Assembly: GCA_017615125.1 (NCBI GenBank)
Contig: JAGAAS010000035.1
Location: 1-49,085 of the forward strand
Reading direction: 5' to 3'
Length of the DNA stretch: 49,085 nucleotides
Source: Bacteroidaceae bacterium
Lineage (GTDB): Bacteria > Bacteroidota > Bacteroidia > Bacteroidales > Bacteroidaceae
Shown here: one piece after another, positions 8,861 to 18,905 of the stretch
Numbering within the stretch: position 1 is the stretch's first letter
How the letters are laid out: each line of letters begins with the position of its first letter
Program-made: the position numbers and the translations under genes
Notes under the pieces: model-generated
Database searches by the model: none
Seen by the model: the letters and a program-made list of their open reading frames with translations, nothing else
What the model was told of the DNA's origin: nothing

Positions 8861-9751
8861 GGTGGGCTGGTTATCTGCTTCCACACAGGCTTGACATACT
8901 TCGGCAGCTTCTCTGTCGGGACGGCAGCCGAGAGTGTAGCAAGGCGTGGCTCCGATGAGCAGAGAGATGCTGTCGCAGCAGCCATTATAAACTCGGTCGT
9001 CCCACTTCATCGTGGAAATGGAAGGAAGAAGTGAGGCAAACGCCTGCAACGTATTATCGCGTTTGATGCGGTTTTCCTTTTCCTGACGAATGCGCACGAA
9101 GGCACCTATGGGAGCCGAAACATTGCGGTAGCAGGGAGTCTTTCCACTCCAAGGCGAGCCCCAAACGGTAGCTTGTCCGTCGGAGGTGACGGTGACAACG
9201 GGATTGTCGTCGTTGATAAGCTCGCTTCCCTCTATGTGTCTCAGCCACTGCTGGCTGTGTGTGCTCTTGCCTGTGCCGCTCTTGCCGAGAAACAGGAATC
9301 CCTTCCCTTTGTGTCCGATGACGGAAGCATGGAATAGCATCGTCTGCTTATCCGCAGAGGCGAAGGCGTAGAGAAGCATCATGCAGTTGTTAGCGGCATA
9401 GGCGCGTGAAGAGTCGTTGCCGCGCAGCGCAGCGATGCCCTCGCTGAAGTCGGAATTTGTTTGCAGCATTCCGCAGTAGGCACCCCCTGGAGGGTTGATA
9501 AGGAACTGGTAGCTGCCGTCTTCAAGCTTGTAGACGCCGAAGTCACCGCCTCCGCAGTCGAACTGCCCGATGGTAGCGCCGCGCTCCGAAGGGTAGAAGG
9601 TGTCGTCGATGGTGAGGGTAAAAAGAAGGGACGTGCCGTCGTCAGGCTGGCAGACGAAGGGCGCAAACGAGGGCAGGTAGTCGCTTCCGTCGTTCTCGGG
9701 AACGCGGAAGGCAAACGTATGCTGGGCCACTCGGTAGTATGTTGTCTTCAT
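8858..9751 (-). CDS. HPr kinase/PEPCK-like P-loop protein
   Basis: About 297 residues from ATG 9751 (MKTTYYRVAQ). The frame could start ten codons earlier at 9781, but that would begin only seven bases after the murF stop. Walker A is FLGKSGTGKSTH (residues about 154-165), followed by ELINDDNPVV, the acidic pair that HPrK-like kinases use. Further on, WGSPWSGKTPCYRN is typical of the kinase-like proteins found beside PqqD genes and in lasso-peptide loci. It is not a true HPr kinase: the N-terminal half is different and no HPr gene is nearby. Predicted role: phosphorylating a peptide or protein substrate in the cytoplasm. Substrate unknown. Confidence 0.7.
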   Translation of the reverse strand: MKTTYYRVAQHTFAFRVPENDGSDYLPSFAPFVCQPDDGTSLLFTLTIDDTFYPSERGATIGQFDCGGGDFGVYKLEDGSYQFLINPPGGAYCGMLQTNSDFSEGIAALRGNDSSRAYAANNCMMLLYAFASADKQTMLFHASVIGHKGKGFLFLGKSGTGKSTHSQQWLRHIEGSELINDDNPVVTVTSDGQATVWGSPWSGKTPCYRNVSAPIGAFVRIRQEKENRIKRDNTLQAFASLLPSISTMKWDDRVYNGCCDSISLLIGATPCYTLGCRPDREAAEVCQACVEADNQPT

Positions 9752-9787
9752 AAGTGCTGAGGTTCTGGTGATAGGCATCACGATAGG

Positions 9788-11170
9788 CTACAAGGCTGGG
9801 ACGAGCGAGGCAAGGCGCATGCTGTTGGAGCCCTTGATAAGGATGGTCATGCCGTTGAGAGATGTCTGCTGCAGCTGTGCCAACACGTCTTCTACACAGG
9901 AGAAAGTGCGGAAAACGGGAGAATTACCCATCGTGTCATCGGAGGGCACCGAGCTGGCAGGCTTGTCGGATGTCTTGTCTCGGAAGTTATTGAGGGCTTG
10001 GCGGAAATTGTCGCCCACGAGCCACACCTGCTCGAAGCCGCAGCTTGCCAACAGCTGCACGATAGTGTCATGCTCGGTAGCGGAAGCCTCGCCCAGCTCC
10101 CTCATGTCGCCTGCGATAACCATCTTGTGGCTACCTGTCATCTGGCTGAAGTTGAGCAGAGCCGTACGCATGCTGGTAGGATTGGCGTTGTAAGCATCTA
10201 CGACAAGGGTGTTTGCTCCCGTTTGCACAAGTTGTGAGCGGCTGTTCGAGGGCGTGTAGCTTTCGATTGCGTCGCAGACGTCTGCGGCAGGCACGCCAAA
10301 GTGGCAGCCGACGGTAATAGCGCAGAGTGCATTGTCGATGTTGTAGCCACCCACGAGACGGGTGCTCACTTCGTGCCACTCAGCATCGCCGGCTGCTTGC
10401 CAGCGGAAGCGCAGATAAGGGTCACAGGCTATCAGCTCGCCCCTGACGTCCAGCGATGTGGAGGGAGAGAATGCTTTCCCGTAGCGGATAGCCTTCAACC
10501 CTTCGGCAATGGAGCGCAGATGCTCGTCCCCGTCGTTGAGGAAGATAGTCCCTGAGGGGCGCGTGCGCAGGAAGTCGTAGAGCTCTCCCTTTGTGCGGAT
10601 GACGCCTTCGAAGGAGCCGAAGCCCTGCAGGTGAGCGCGTCCCACGTTGGTGATGATGCCGAAGTCAGGCTCCGCAATTTCCACCAGCTCGCGGATGTCG
10701 CCCGGATGGCTGGCACCCATCTCCACAACGGCCATCTGGTGCGAGGAGGTGAGCTGGAGCAGCGTGAGAGGCACGCCTATTTGGTTGTTGAGGTTGCCGT
10801 GCGTGTAGTGTGTGCGCAGCGTGCGGCTGAGCACAGCAGCGACAAGCTCTTTCGTGGTAGTCTTTCCGTTTGTGCCGGTAATGCCGATGATGGGTGTGCC
10901 GAGCTCTCGGCGATGATAGCGCGCAAGCTGTTGCAGGCTTGTGAGCACATCGTCGACGAGCACCAGCCGCTTGTCGTCGGAGAGGTAGCGAGCATCGTCG
11001 ATGACGGCGCAGGAGCAACCTTTCTCCAGCGCTTGCAGGGCATAGGCGTTGCCGTCGAAGCGTTCACCCTTCAGCGCGAAGAACATCATGCCTTCCCCGC
11101 ATTGGCGCGTGTCTGTTGTCATGCCCGAGGATTGGCAAAACAAGTCGTATAAAAATGGTATCTGTTCCAT
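9788..11170 (-). CDS. murF: UDP-N-acetylmuramoyl-tripeptide--D-alanyl-D-alanine ligase
   Basis: About 460 residues. Joins D-Ala-D-Ala to the UDP-MurNAc-tripeptide, the last cytoplasmic step of peptidoglycan precursor synthesis. The ATP loop GITGTNGKTTTKE lies at residues about 96-108; further Mur-ligase signatures are VVEMGASHPGDIRELVEIAEP (near residue 150), ITNVGRAHLQGFG and VDAYNANPTSMRTAL. The open frame runs 13 codons further up, but ATG 11170 starts MEQIPFLYDLF and sits about 9 bases after a TATTTTTG box. The last 60 residues hold a poorly conserved Ser/Asp-rich insert (ASSVPSDDTMGNSP). It stands alone, away from the usual mur-fts cluster, and leads into the kinase/protease/PqqD genes. 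Confidence 0.93.
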   Translation of the reverse strand: MEQIPFLYDLFCQSSGMTTDTRQCGEGMMFFALKGERFDGNAYALQALEKGCSCAVIDDARYLSDDKRLVLVDDVLTSLQQLARYHRRELGTPIIGITGTNGKTTTKELVAAVLSRTLRTHYTHGNLNNQIGVPLTLLQLTSSHQMAVVEMGASHPGDIRELVEIAEPDFGIITNVGRAHLQGFGSFEGVIRTKGELYDFLRTRPSGTIFLNDGDEHLRSIAEGLKAIRYGKAFSPSTSLDVRGELIACDPYLRFRWQAAGDAEWHEVSTRLVGGYNIDNALCAITVGCHFGVPAADVCDAIESYTPSNSRSQLVQTGANTLVVDAYNANPTSMRTALLNFSQMTGSHKMVIAGDMRELGEASATEHDTIVQLLASCGFEQVWLVGDNFRQALNNFRDKTSDKPASSVPSDDTMGNSPVFRTFSCVEDVLAQLQQTSLNGMTILIKGSNSMRLASLVPAL

Positions 11171-11178
11171 ACGGAGCA

Positions 11179-11186
11179 CAAAAATA
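11179..11186 (-). promoter_or_regulatory. -7 box for murF
   Basis: The minus strand reads TATTTTTG, a TAnnTTTG match, ending 8 bases before ATG 11170. Transcription from it would leave almost no leader. No clear -33 TTTG; the divergent folP promoter lies next to it. Confidence 0.45.
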
Positions 11187-11214
11187 CAAATAAAAAAAGA
11201 AAGAACCACTATCC

Positions 11215-11246
11215 TTGCGGTAAAAATAAAAAAAGCCGTATATTTG
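11215..11246 (+). promoter_or_regulatory. Promoter for folP-cdaA
   Basis: TTG at 11215-11217, 21-base spacer, TATATTTG at 11239-11246. A start near 11252 excludes the in-frame ATG at 11248 and supports ATG 11269 as the folP start. Confidence 0.6.
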
Positions 11247-11268
11247 CATGCTAAAGGAAAGTGTAAGC

Positions 11269-12159
11269 ATGAAAAAAATCAGTATTCCGTTGCCCGTTGC
11301 TGCGGGAGAGTGCCTGCCAGAGAGCGTAAACGCTCGACTGGTATCGGTGGACCTGCCTGTAGTGATGGGAATTCTGAACGTCACGGACGACTCGTTCTAC
11401 TCAGCCTCGCGTCTCGGTAGCGAGGAGTCGCTTGTGGCGCGCGCCTTGCAGATGAAGGAGGAGGGAGCCGGCATCCTTGATGTGGGAGCCTGCTCCACGC
11501 GCCCGGGCTCGGAGCCTGTCGACGAGCAAACGGAGCTGCGTCGCCTCGTTCCCTCCCTTCGAGCCTTGCGAGAAGTGCTTCCTGGTATGCCTTTGTCGGT
11601 AGATACTTTCCGAGCCCGTGTTGTGGAGCAATGCGTGAGAGAGTGCGGGCCGTTTGTGGTGAACGACATCTCGGGCTGTCCCGATACAGAAATGGCAGCC
11701 GTCGTTGCCCGCTACCGTCTGCCGTATGTGCTGACGCACAACGGAGGAATGTGCGCTGAGGCGCAGAGAAGGGAAGGGGAGGACATCGTTGCATGTGCGA
11801 AGCGGTTCTTTGCCCAAAAGGTGCAAGAGCTGCGCGAGAAGGGCGTGGAGACAATCATCCTTGACCCGGGCTTCGGCTTCTGCAAGACGCTTGAAGACAA
11901 CTACCGTCTGCTGGCGCACCTCGAAGAGCTTTGCCCGAAGGGAGAGCCGCTGCTGGTAGGCGTATCGCGTAAGTCAATGATTCAGCGCGTGTTGGAGGTG
12001 GATGCCGCTCATGCGCTCAACGGAACAACGGCACTTCACGCCGTTGCCCTGCGGAAGGGAGCCGACATTCTGCGCGTGCACGACGTGAGAGCCGCCTGCG
12101 AGACAGTAGCCCTCATGCAGCAGCTCGGAAGGGCAGAGAATGATGCCGAAAACGAATGA
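11269..12159 (+). CDS. folP: Dihydropteroate synthase
   Basis: About 296 residues; condenses p-aminobenzoate with the pterin pyrophosphate in folate synthesis and is the sulfonamide target. All TIM-barrel signatures are present: VMGILNVTDDSFY, ILDVGACSTRPGS, LSVDTFRARV, VNDISGC, LDPGFGFCKTLEDNY, LLVGVSRKSMIQ, and ILRVHDV at the end. One difference from most family members is the T-D-D-S-F form of the first loop where TPDSF is usual. ATG 11269 is chosen over ATG 11248 because the promoter would leave the latter outside the mRNA. It is followed by cdaA in the same direction, a pairing widespread in Bacteroidetes. Confidence 0.95.
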   Translation: MKKISIPLPVAAGECLPESVNARLVSVDLPVVMGILNVTDDSFYSASRLGSEESLVARALQMKEEGAGILDVGACSTRPGSEPVDEQTELRRLVPSLRALREVLPGMPLSVDTFRARVVEQCVRECGPFVVNDISGCPDTEMAAVVARYRLPYVLTHNGGMCAEAQRREGEDIVACAKRFFAQKVQELREKGVETIILDPGFGFCKTLEDNYRLLAHLEELCPKGEPLLVGVSRKSMIQRVLEVDAAHALNGTTALHAVALRKGADILRVHDVRAACETVALMQQLGRAENDAENE

Positions 12160-12267
12160 TGTTGACCTTTTTTCCCACGAATGAAGCCTTCGGAATCGTC
12201 GAAGAAAATCCTCCGAAACGCACCCTTCTGAAAAGGTGTTCTGGCGCGGAAAAAAGAAGATGAAAAT

Positions 12268-12356
12268 ATGAAGAAAGAATCTCGCCGTATGAAGAAAGAA
12301 AAAAAATTTTTCCCTTCTCGAAAAAATTTTTTGGAGAAGGAATAATTTTCTCCCCT
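12268..12356 (-). repeat. Dispersed palindromic repeat, copy 1 (reverse orientation)
   Basis: The stretch 12268-12332 is, almost base for base, the reverse complement of the copy at 34.68-34.75 kb. It contains AATCTCGCCGTATGAAGAAAG and the arm CCCTTCTCGAAAAAATTTT, then GGAGAAGGAATAATTTTC. It fills the folP-cdaA gap and must be transcribed with those genes. Confidence 0.8.
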
Positions 12357-12387
12357 CAATAAATGATAAACTGAAACCTCGAATCGT

Positions 12388-13152
12388 ATGTTACTCGGAC
12401 TTTCCATATTAAATATTGTCGACATCTTCTTGGTGTCGCTTCTCCTTTTCTATTTATATAAGATGATGAAGGACTCAGGCTCGCTGAACCTGTTTCTCGG
12501 CATCTTCATCTTCGTGCTCGTTTGGCTTGTTGTAGCTCACGTCATCAAGATGCCGCTGCTGGGCTCCATCATGGATGCGCTTGCCAACGTGGGCGTGCTG
12601 GCGCTCATCATCATCTTTCAGGAGGAGATCCGTCACTTCTTCCGCGAGCTGGGCTCGCAGAAGCGGTTCCGCAAGTTCGTGAGCCTCTTCAGCAAGGACA
12701 AGTCGCAGGTGCAGGGCCAAAGCTATCTGCCCATCGTTCGTGCTTGTCAGAGTATGGCAGAGGGCAAGGTGGGCGCGCTGATTGCCGTTGAGCGCACGCA
12801 GCATCTGGGAGAATATATCCAGACGGGTGAGCGTATCGACGCAAACATCAATCGTATGCTCATCGAGAATATCTTCTTCAAGAACAGCCCGTTGCACGAC
12901 GGAGCTATGATTGTGAGCGGCGACAAGATCGTTGCTGCAGGGTGCGTGCTGCCCATTTCGCACCGCGAAGATATTCCCAAACGGCTCGGCTTGCGTCATC
13001 GAGCAGCCCTCGGACTATCCGAAGTGTCGGATTCTATCGTCATCGTGGTGTCAGAGGAAACGGGACATATCAGCGTGGCTCACGATGGGGAGTTCGAGCT
13101 GGATCTGACAGCTGAAGCGCTCGAATCCATCCTTTCGAAGGAGAAGCAGTGA
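12388..13152 (+). CDS. cdaA: Diadenylate cyclase (c-di-AMP synthase), CdaA type
   Basis: 254 residues. Three N-terminal membrane helices (about 5-22, 33-50 and 57-76), a short basic linker, then a DisA_N domain. The catalytic motifs are SPLHDGAMIV (about 166-175) and GLRHRAALGLSE (about 201-212), which match the DGA and RHR signatures that bind two ATP and form cyclic di-AMP. It acts at the inner membrane. The usual partners CdaR/YbbR and GlmM are not here; instead it follows folP, as in other Bacteroidetes. The stop codon at 13150 overlaps an inverted TGACA/TGTCA pair. Confidence 0.94.
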   Translation: MLLGLSILNIVDIFLVSLLLFYLYKMMKDSGSLNLFLGIFIFVLVWLVVAHVIKMPLLGSIMDALANVGVLALIIIFQEEIRHFFRELGSQKRFRKFVSLFSKDKSQVQGQSYLPIVRACQSMAEGKVGALIAVERTQHLGEYIQTGERIDANINRMLIENIFFKNSPLHDGAMIVSGDKIVAAGCVLPISHREDIPKRLGLRHRAALGLSEVSDSIVIVVSEETGHISVAHDGEFELDLTAEALESILSKEKQ

Positions 13153-13219
13153 CAGTTTGTCACTCTTTGCGACAGCACCCGCAGCCGTCTGTCACCGCCT
13201 GCGGCACATTCTGTCAAGA

Positions 13220-13244
13220 ATGCCAGGCTGGCATGCTTTTCGCT
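13220..13244 (+). promoter_or_regulatory. Palindrome and sigma-54-like site upstream of groES
   Basis: ATGCCAG-G-CTGGCAT (13220-13234) is a perfect 7-bp palindrome. Overlapping it, TGGCATG-N4-TCGCT (13229-13244) matches 10 of 12 positions of the sigma-54 pattern TGGCACG-N4-TTGCT, with GG and GC at the right distance. A start near 13255 would leave a 50-base leader. No TAnnTTTG box is seen for groES and no CIRCE element. Confidence 0.35.
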
Positions 13245-13308
13245 TGTAAGAAAAACGGTATTGGAAGAAATCAAAACCTAACATAATCATTAAAACCAAT
13301 TATTCATT

Positions 13309-13581
13309 ATGAACGTAAAACCATTATCAGATCGCGTCCTCATAGCTCCAGCAGCTGCTGAGGAGAAAACTGTCGGCGGCATCATCATCCCCGACACAGC
13401 AAAGGAGAAACCCCTCAAGGGACAAGTGGTGGCCGTCGGTCACGGAACCAAAGACGAGGAGATGGTCCTCAAGGTAGGCGACACCGTTCTCTACGGCAAG
13501 TATGCTGGCACCGAGCTTGAGCTCGACGGAGAGAAGTACCTTATCATGCGCCAGAGCGACGTGCTCGCAGTGCTCGGATAA
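13309..13581 (+). CDS. groES: Co-chaperonin GroES
   Basis: 90 residues, the 10-kDa lid of the GroEL cage. The N-terminus [12 protein letters not shown], the mobile loop [18 protein letters not shown] and the roof/base strand [15 protein letters not shown] are all normal. ATG 13309 is preceded by an AT-rich leader without a Shine-Dalgarno site. groEL follows 38 bases later, so the two are co-transcribed. Confidence 0.97.
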   Translation: MNVKPLSDRVLIAPAAAEEKTVGGIIIPDTAKEKPLKGQVVAVGHGTKDEEMVLKVGDTVLYGKYAGTELELDGEKYLIMRQSDVLAVLG

Positions 13582-13598
13582 GGACATTTTTTGTTTAA

Positions 13599-15251
<1,653 letters not shown>

Positions 15252-15324
15252 TGCCTGCACGAATGGCTCTGTCGGCAAAGGATTCCTTCTCGGGTTCTGC
15301 CCGAGTAATATCTGCCGATAGATG

Positions 15325-15362
15325 AAAAAAGAGGACATATCGTTTGGATGTGTCCTCTTTTT
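15325..15362 (+). terminator. groESL intrinsic terminator
   Basis: AAAAAAGAGGACA (15325-15337) pairs with TGTCCTCTTTTT (15351-15362), ending in a T-run. The loop contains the TTTG used by the next promoter, so terminator and promoter overlap. Confidence 0.9.
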
Positions 15363-15372
15363 CGTATATTTG
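15343..15372 (+). promoter_or_regulatory. Promoter for the GH2 gene
   Basis: TTTG at 15343-15346, 18-base spacer, TATATTTG at 15365-15372. A start near 15378 supports ATG 15400 over the longer frame that begins at 15322 inside the terminator. Confidence 0.65.
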
Positions 15373-15399
15373 TGCCATCGAACAGAAAGAAAATCCGTC

Positions 15400-17610
15400 A
15401 TGAAAACGATTCGTCCCCTTTTCCTTGCTTTTGTAGCCTTCTGGTTCACACATCTCTTGCCTGCTGTTGCACAGCCTGGCTTCGGCGAAGCTACGCTTTT
15501 TAACGAAGGCTGGCAGTTCCGGCTCGACGAAGAGTCAAATTGGCGTCAGGTCAGCTTGCCACACGACTGGTCGGTGGACTATGCGCCTTCAGATACGCTT
15601 TTCAGTTGCACGGGCTATTTCCCTGGAGGCGTCGGCTATTATCGCAAGTCATTCGCAGTCAACCGCTACAACAACCATCGGCAGTACATCTATTTCGAGG
15701 GTGTTTACAACCGTAGCGAAGTCACCTTGAATGGTCATCTGTTAGGCGCACGTCCCAATGGCTATGTCTCGTTTTCCTACGAGCTGACCCCTTACCTGCA
15801 GGATGGGAAGAATCTCTTGGAGGTGCGTGTAGATCATAGCCGTCAGGCCGATAGCCGCTGGTACACGGGCTCAGGCATCTGGCGCGATGTCTATCTCATT
15901 GATGCTCCGCAAGTGCATCTGGCGCAATGGGGAACGACCTATCGTCTCGCGCAATATGAGAACGGTACGGCTAAGGTGGAGGTGGATGTGCAAACGGATG
16001 GGCAGATCCCGTCTGCCGAGAGCAAACTTTACACGGTAGCTGCCTGTCTCTACGATGCCGACGGAAGTCTGGTAGCGAATGCCAAGCTTCCTGTCAGGAA
16101 GGACGGAACGGTGAGCACGATGCTGACGGTTCCCAATGCCCGCATGTGGGATTTGGATAATCCTTACCTATATAAGTTACAGGTCATCCTGCTGAAGGAT
16201 GGCGTGCGCAGCGATGTGATGGAGTGCAAGGCAGGCTTGCGCACGCTTCGCTTCGATGCGAGCGAGGGTTTCTTCCTGAATGGCACCAACCGGAAGGTGA
16301 AGGGCGTGTGCTTGCATCACGACGCAGGCGTGCTGGGCGCAGCCGTGCCCGAGGAGGTCTGGCGCTGGCGTCTGCTTCAGTTGAAAGAACTGGGGTGCAA
16401 TGCCATCCGTTGCAGCCACAATCCGCAAACTCCCATCCTTTATGATCTCTGCGACGAGATGGGGCTTCTCGTGATGGATGAGGCAAGTGACGAGTGGGAG
16501 TTCCCGAAGCGGAAGTGGCTGAAAGGATGGAACAAAGGCGATCCAGGCTATGAAGGTTCGGCAGACTTCTTCGAAGAGTGGATTGACCGTGATGTTGCCG
16601 ATATGGTGCTTCGCGACAGAAACCATCCTTGCGTGTTCCTTTGGAGCATAGGCAACGAGGTAGACTATCCCAACGACCCTTATTCACATCCTGTGCTTGA
16701 TGGCACCAGTATTAATCAGCCTATGTTCGGAGGGTACAAGCCCGATGCACCCGATGCCAAGCGGATTGGTACGATAGCAAAGCGCTTGGCAGATATCGTC
16801 AGGAAGAACGATACCTCCCGTCCTGTGACAGGAGCCCTTGCGGGTGTGGTGATGAGCAACGAGACAGCCTATCCGCAGGCTATCGATGTTGTCGGATATA
16901 ATTATACCGAGAACCGCTACGAGCAGGACCATGCTGCTTACCCCGAGCGTGTCATCTACGGTAGCGAAAACGGGCACGGCTACGAGCAGTGGCTGGCTGT
17001 TCGCGACAACCCTTACATCTTCGGGCAGTTTATCTGGACAGGTATCGACTATCTGGGCGAGAGCGGCGCCTGGCCTTCGCGTGGCTTGGGAACGGGCTTG
17101 CTTGACTTCTGCGGATTCCCCAAGATGCAGGGCGTCTTCCGCAAAACGATGTGGATGCAGCAGCCAGGCGATACGCTGGCGTGGAACGGAAGAAACACAT
17201 TGGGCCGACAACGAAACAGAAGAGGATTCGGAGAACGTCCCGACGAAGCAGACTTGCCGCAGCCTGTCAGCATGAGGATGACGATTCTCAACGACAGCCT
17301 CCCCGCAATAGATCAACGTAGCAAAGGACATCCTCGCACATTGCTCGTGCTGATAGAACTATTAGACGAGAACGGGAAACGCTGCGAATTTGCCCGCAAT
17401 CCTATCGAGTGCACCATTGAAGGACCGGCGCGCCTGCTTGGTATGGAGTCGGGAAGCAATTTCGATATGTCGTCGCCCCATGCTACGACACGCTCGGCTT
17501 GGCAAGGGAGGATCTTGGCCTATATTCAAACGTCGCCCGACACAAAAGAGCCTTCTCTTGTCACGTTCTCATCACCTGACGTGGCCTCCGCCGTCATCCA
17601 GATACGGTAG
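15400..17610 (+). CDS. Secreted glycoside hydrolase family 2 enzyme (beta-galactosidase-like)
   Basis: About 736 residues: signal peptide (ending LLPAVAQ), N-terminal sugar-binding jelly roll (about 20-190, with LPHDWSVDY and SRQADSRWYTGSGIWRDVY), an Ig-like domain, the TIM barrel from about 290 (GVCLHHDAGVLGAAVPEEVW, NAIRCSHNP), and a C-terminal beta domain. Acid/base Glu420 is in WSIGNEV, nucleophile Glu523 in YGSENGHG. GH2 members cleave beta-galactosides, -mannosides or -glucuronides; the HHDAG and SHNP blocks favour beta-galactosidase-type subfamilies, but the substrate is not proven. Stands alone between groEL and a repeat-rich island, with no transporter beside it, so it probably serves a distant polysaccharide locus from the periplasm. 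Confidence 0.88.
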   Translation: MKTIRPLFLAFVAFWFTHLLPAVAQPGFGEATLFNEGWQFRLDEESNWRQVSLPHDWSVDYAPSDTLFSCTGYFPGGVGYYRKSFAVNRYNNHRQYIYFEGVYNRSEVTLNGHLLGARPNGYVSFSYELTPYLQDGKNLLEVRVDHSRQADSRWYTGSGIWRDVYLIDAPQVHLAQWGTTYRLAQYENGTAKVEVDVQTDGQIPSAESKLYTVAACLYDADGSLVANAKLPVRKDGTVSTMLTVPNARMWDLDNPYLYKLQVILLKDGVRSDVMECKAGLRTLRFDASEGFFLNGTNRKVKGVCLHHDAGVLGAAVPEEVWRWRLLQLKELGCNAIRCSHNPQTPILYDLCDEMGLLVMDEASDEWEFPKRKWLKGWNKGDPGYEGSADFFEEWIDRDVADMVLRDRNHPCVFLWSIGNEVDYPNDPYSHPVLDGTSINQPMFGGYKPDAPDAKRIGTIAKRLADIVRKNDTSRPVTGALAGVVMSNETAYPQAIDVVGYNYTENRYEQDHAAYPERVIYGSENGHGYEQWLAVRDNPYIFGQFIWTGIDYLGESGAWPSRGLGTGLLDFCGFPKMQGVFRKTMWMQQPGDTLAWNGRNTLGRQRNRRGFGERPDEADLPQPVSMRMTILNDSLPAIDQRSKGHPRTLLVLIELLDENGKRCEFARNPIECTIEGPARLLGMESGSNFDMSSPHATTRSAWQGRILAYIQTSPDTKEPSLVTFSSPDVASAVIQIR

Positions 17611-17782
17611 CTAAAAAGGGGAGATGAGTATAATTGGTGAATCGCAACCTCGCTGCGTGCCAAAGAAGAATAGTTCAGAGCTATCTTTGCCGAGGAGTAC
17701 TTTTGTTCAACAAGAATGCCGACTATATGGTTAGAAGGACGAAGAGAAGAAAGGGGACAATACACTTTAATAGAATAACGAA

Positions 17783-18226
17783 ATGACAAAGAAACAAGAA
17801 ATACAGCTTTTTCAGGAGCGTAAAGTGCGGACCGTTTGGGACGATGAACAGGAGAAGTGGTACTTCTCCATAGTGGATGTATGTAGTGTGCTTACGGATA
17901 GTAAGGACCCGACAGTATATTGGAGAAAGCTGAAACAACGTCTGAAAGAGGAAGGGAATGAAACGGTGACAAATTGTCACCAGTTGAAACTTCGTGCAGC
18001 CGACGGAAAGATGCGGCAGACAGATGTTGCTGATACAGAGCAGCTTTTCCGTTTGATACAATCCATACCATCTCCCAAAGCAGAGCCATTCAAACAATGG
18101 ATGGCTGGGGTTGCCAGCCGACGCATCGACCAGATGCAAGACCCTGAGCTGAACATAGACCAAGCCATTATCGACTACAAACGGCTATCAACTCAAAATT
18201 CTGCATTCATAACTCTAAACTATTAA
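17783..18226 (+). pseudogene. Truncated Bro-N / DinD-like gene
   Basis: 147 codons remain. The first 135 form a normal Bro-N domain of phage antirepressor / DNA-damage-inducible D proteins: RKVRTVWDDEQEKWYFSIVDV, then PTVYWRKLKQRL, RQTDVADTEQLFRLIQSIPS and DPELNIDQAIIDYKRL. Full-length relatives go on for about another 130 residues starting GYSEEW or similar; here homology stops at about base 18188 and the frame closes after a low-complexity STQNSAFITLNY. I infer a deletion or insertion junction near 18188. The N-terminal domain might still be made. Upstream 170 bases show no promoter box. Probably a phage or integrative-element remnant. Confidence 0.75.
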
Positions 18227-18315
18227 CTCTTGCTATCGTAGGCACGCAGTGCCTGGCTAAAGGCCAGTCGGAGAAAGGGTTAATTGTTTAATCGTTTTTC
18301 GCTATAGCTATTGCT

Positions 18316-18365
18316 ATCGTAACGAAGCGTATCGTAATGGAATGTATCGTAGCAAAGCGTATCGT
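18316..18365 (+). repeat. 15-bp tandem repeat, 3.3 units
   Basis: ATCGTAACGAAGCGT, ATCGTAATGGAATGT, ATCGTAGCAAAGCGT, then ATCGT. The same motif recurs inverted at 22048-22077. The pair brackets the lipoprotein and TPR-regulator genes. Confidence 0.85.
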
Positions 18366-18535
18366 TCCCTCCCTCCCCCTCTTAACTCTCTTCGCCTTTT
18401 CACCCTTCGCCCTTTAAAAGTCCTTCCTTTTGGGGGCGCAGCCACATTTAGCTGCCGCTCTCCCATTAGAAGAGGAATTCGGGAAGAATTTTATCTTTCT
18501 TCTTTGTCTTCCTTTCGCCAAAGTTTAACTATATC

Positions 18536-18598
18536 TATAAAAGCCGCCCCCTTTTATATAAAAGCCAGCCCTTTTTATATAAAAGGCGTCCGCTTTTA
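18536..18598. repeat. 21-bp tandem array A, 3 units
   Basis: Units at 18536-18556, 18557-18577 and 18578-18598. Each opens TATAAAAG and closes CTTTTA or TTTTTA, so each is a partial palindrome; the 6-7 bases between are GC-rich and differ from unit to unit (for example CCGCCCC, CCAGCCC, GCGTCCG). Confidence 0.85.
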
Positions 18599-18870
18599 TA
18601 AAAATCTCTTTACTCCGCCAACCAGCCGTAAAAGCGCCGGAGCACACTCCTTTGGCGAGAAAAACGAAAATGAAAAGCCGCTTTAGTCGGTGCAGAGATA
18701 AAGGAAAATCTCCGATTATCGGCTCATGTTAAGCAAAAAAATTGCGTAAATCAGGCACTTCTTGAGCCGATTTTATTTAATTGACTCATGGAAAATACGG
18801 CTTTGTACCGTAATAATGGTACTCCTCCCTTCCGGAAAGCGATATATTCCTCATGTTTCTTCTGTGTGAA

Positions 18871-18905
18871 AAAGCAGCGGAGCCGACAGCTGGTGTCAGC
18901 TCCGC
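18871..18905 (-). terminator. Second hairpin downstream of the lipoprotein gene
   Basis: On the minus strand GCGGAGCTGACA pairs with TGTCGGCTCCGC (one G-U pair) around a 5-base loop, then TGCTTTTT. It is about 190 bases past the lipoprotein stop and could be a back-up terminator or the end of an unseen small RNA. Confidence 0.5.

Noticed and set aside
8858-9781. True HPr kinase
   Set aside because: No HPr or phosphotransferase genes nearby, and the N-terminal half does not match HprK.
18342-18686. 114-codon plus-strand frame
   Set aside because: It runs through the 15-bp and 21-bp arrays and ends in repeat-encoded residues; no family, no promoter.
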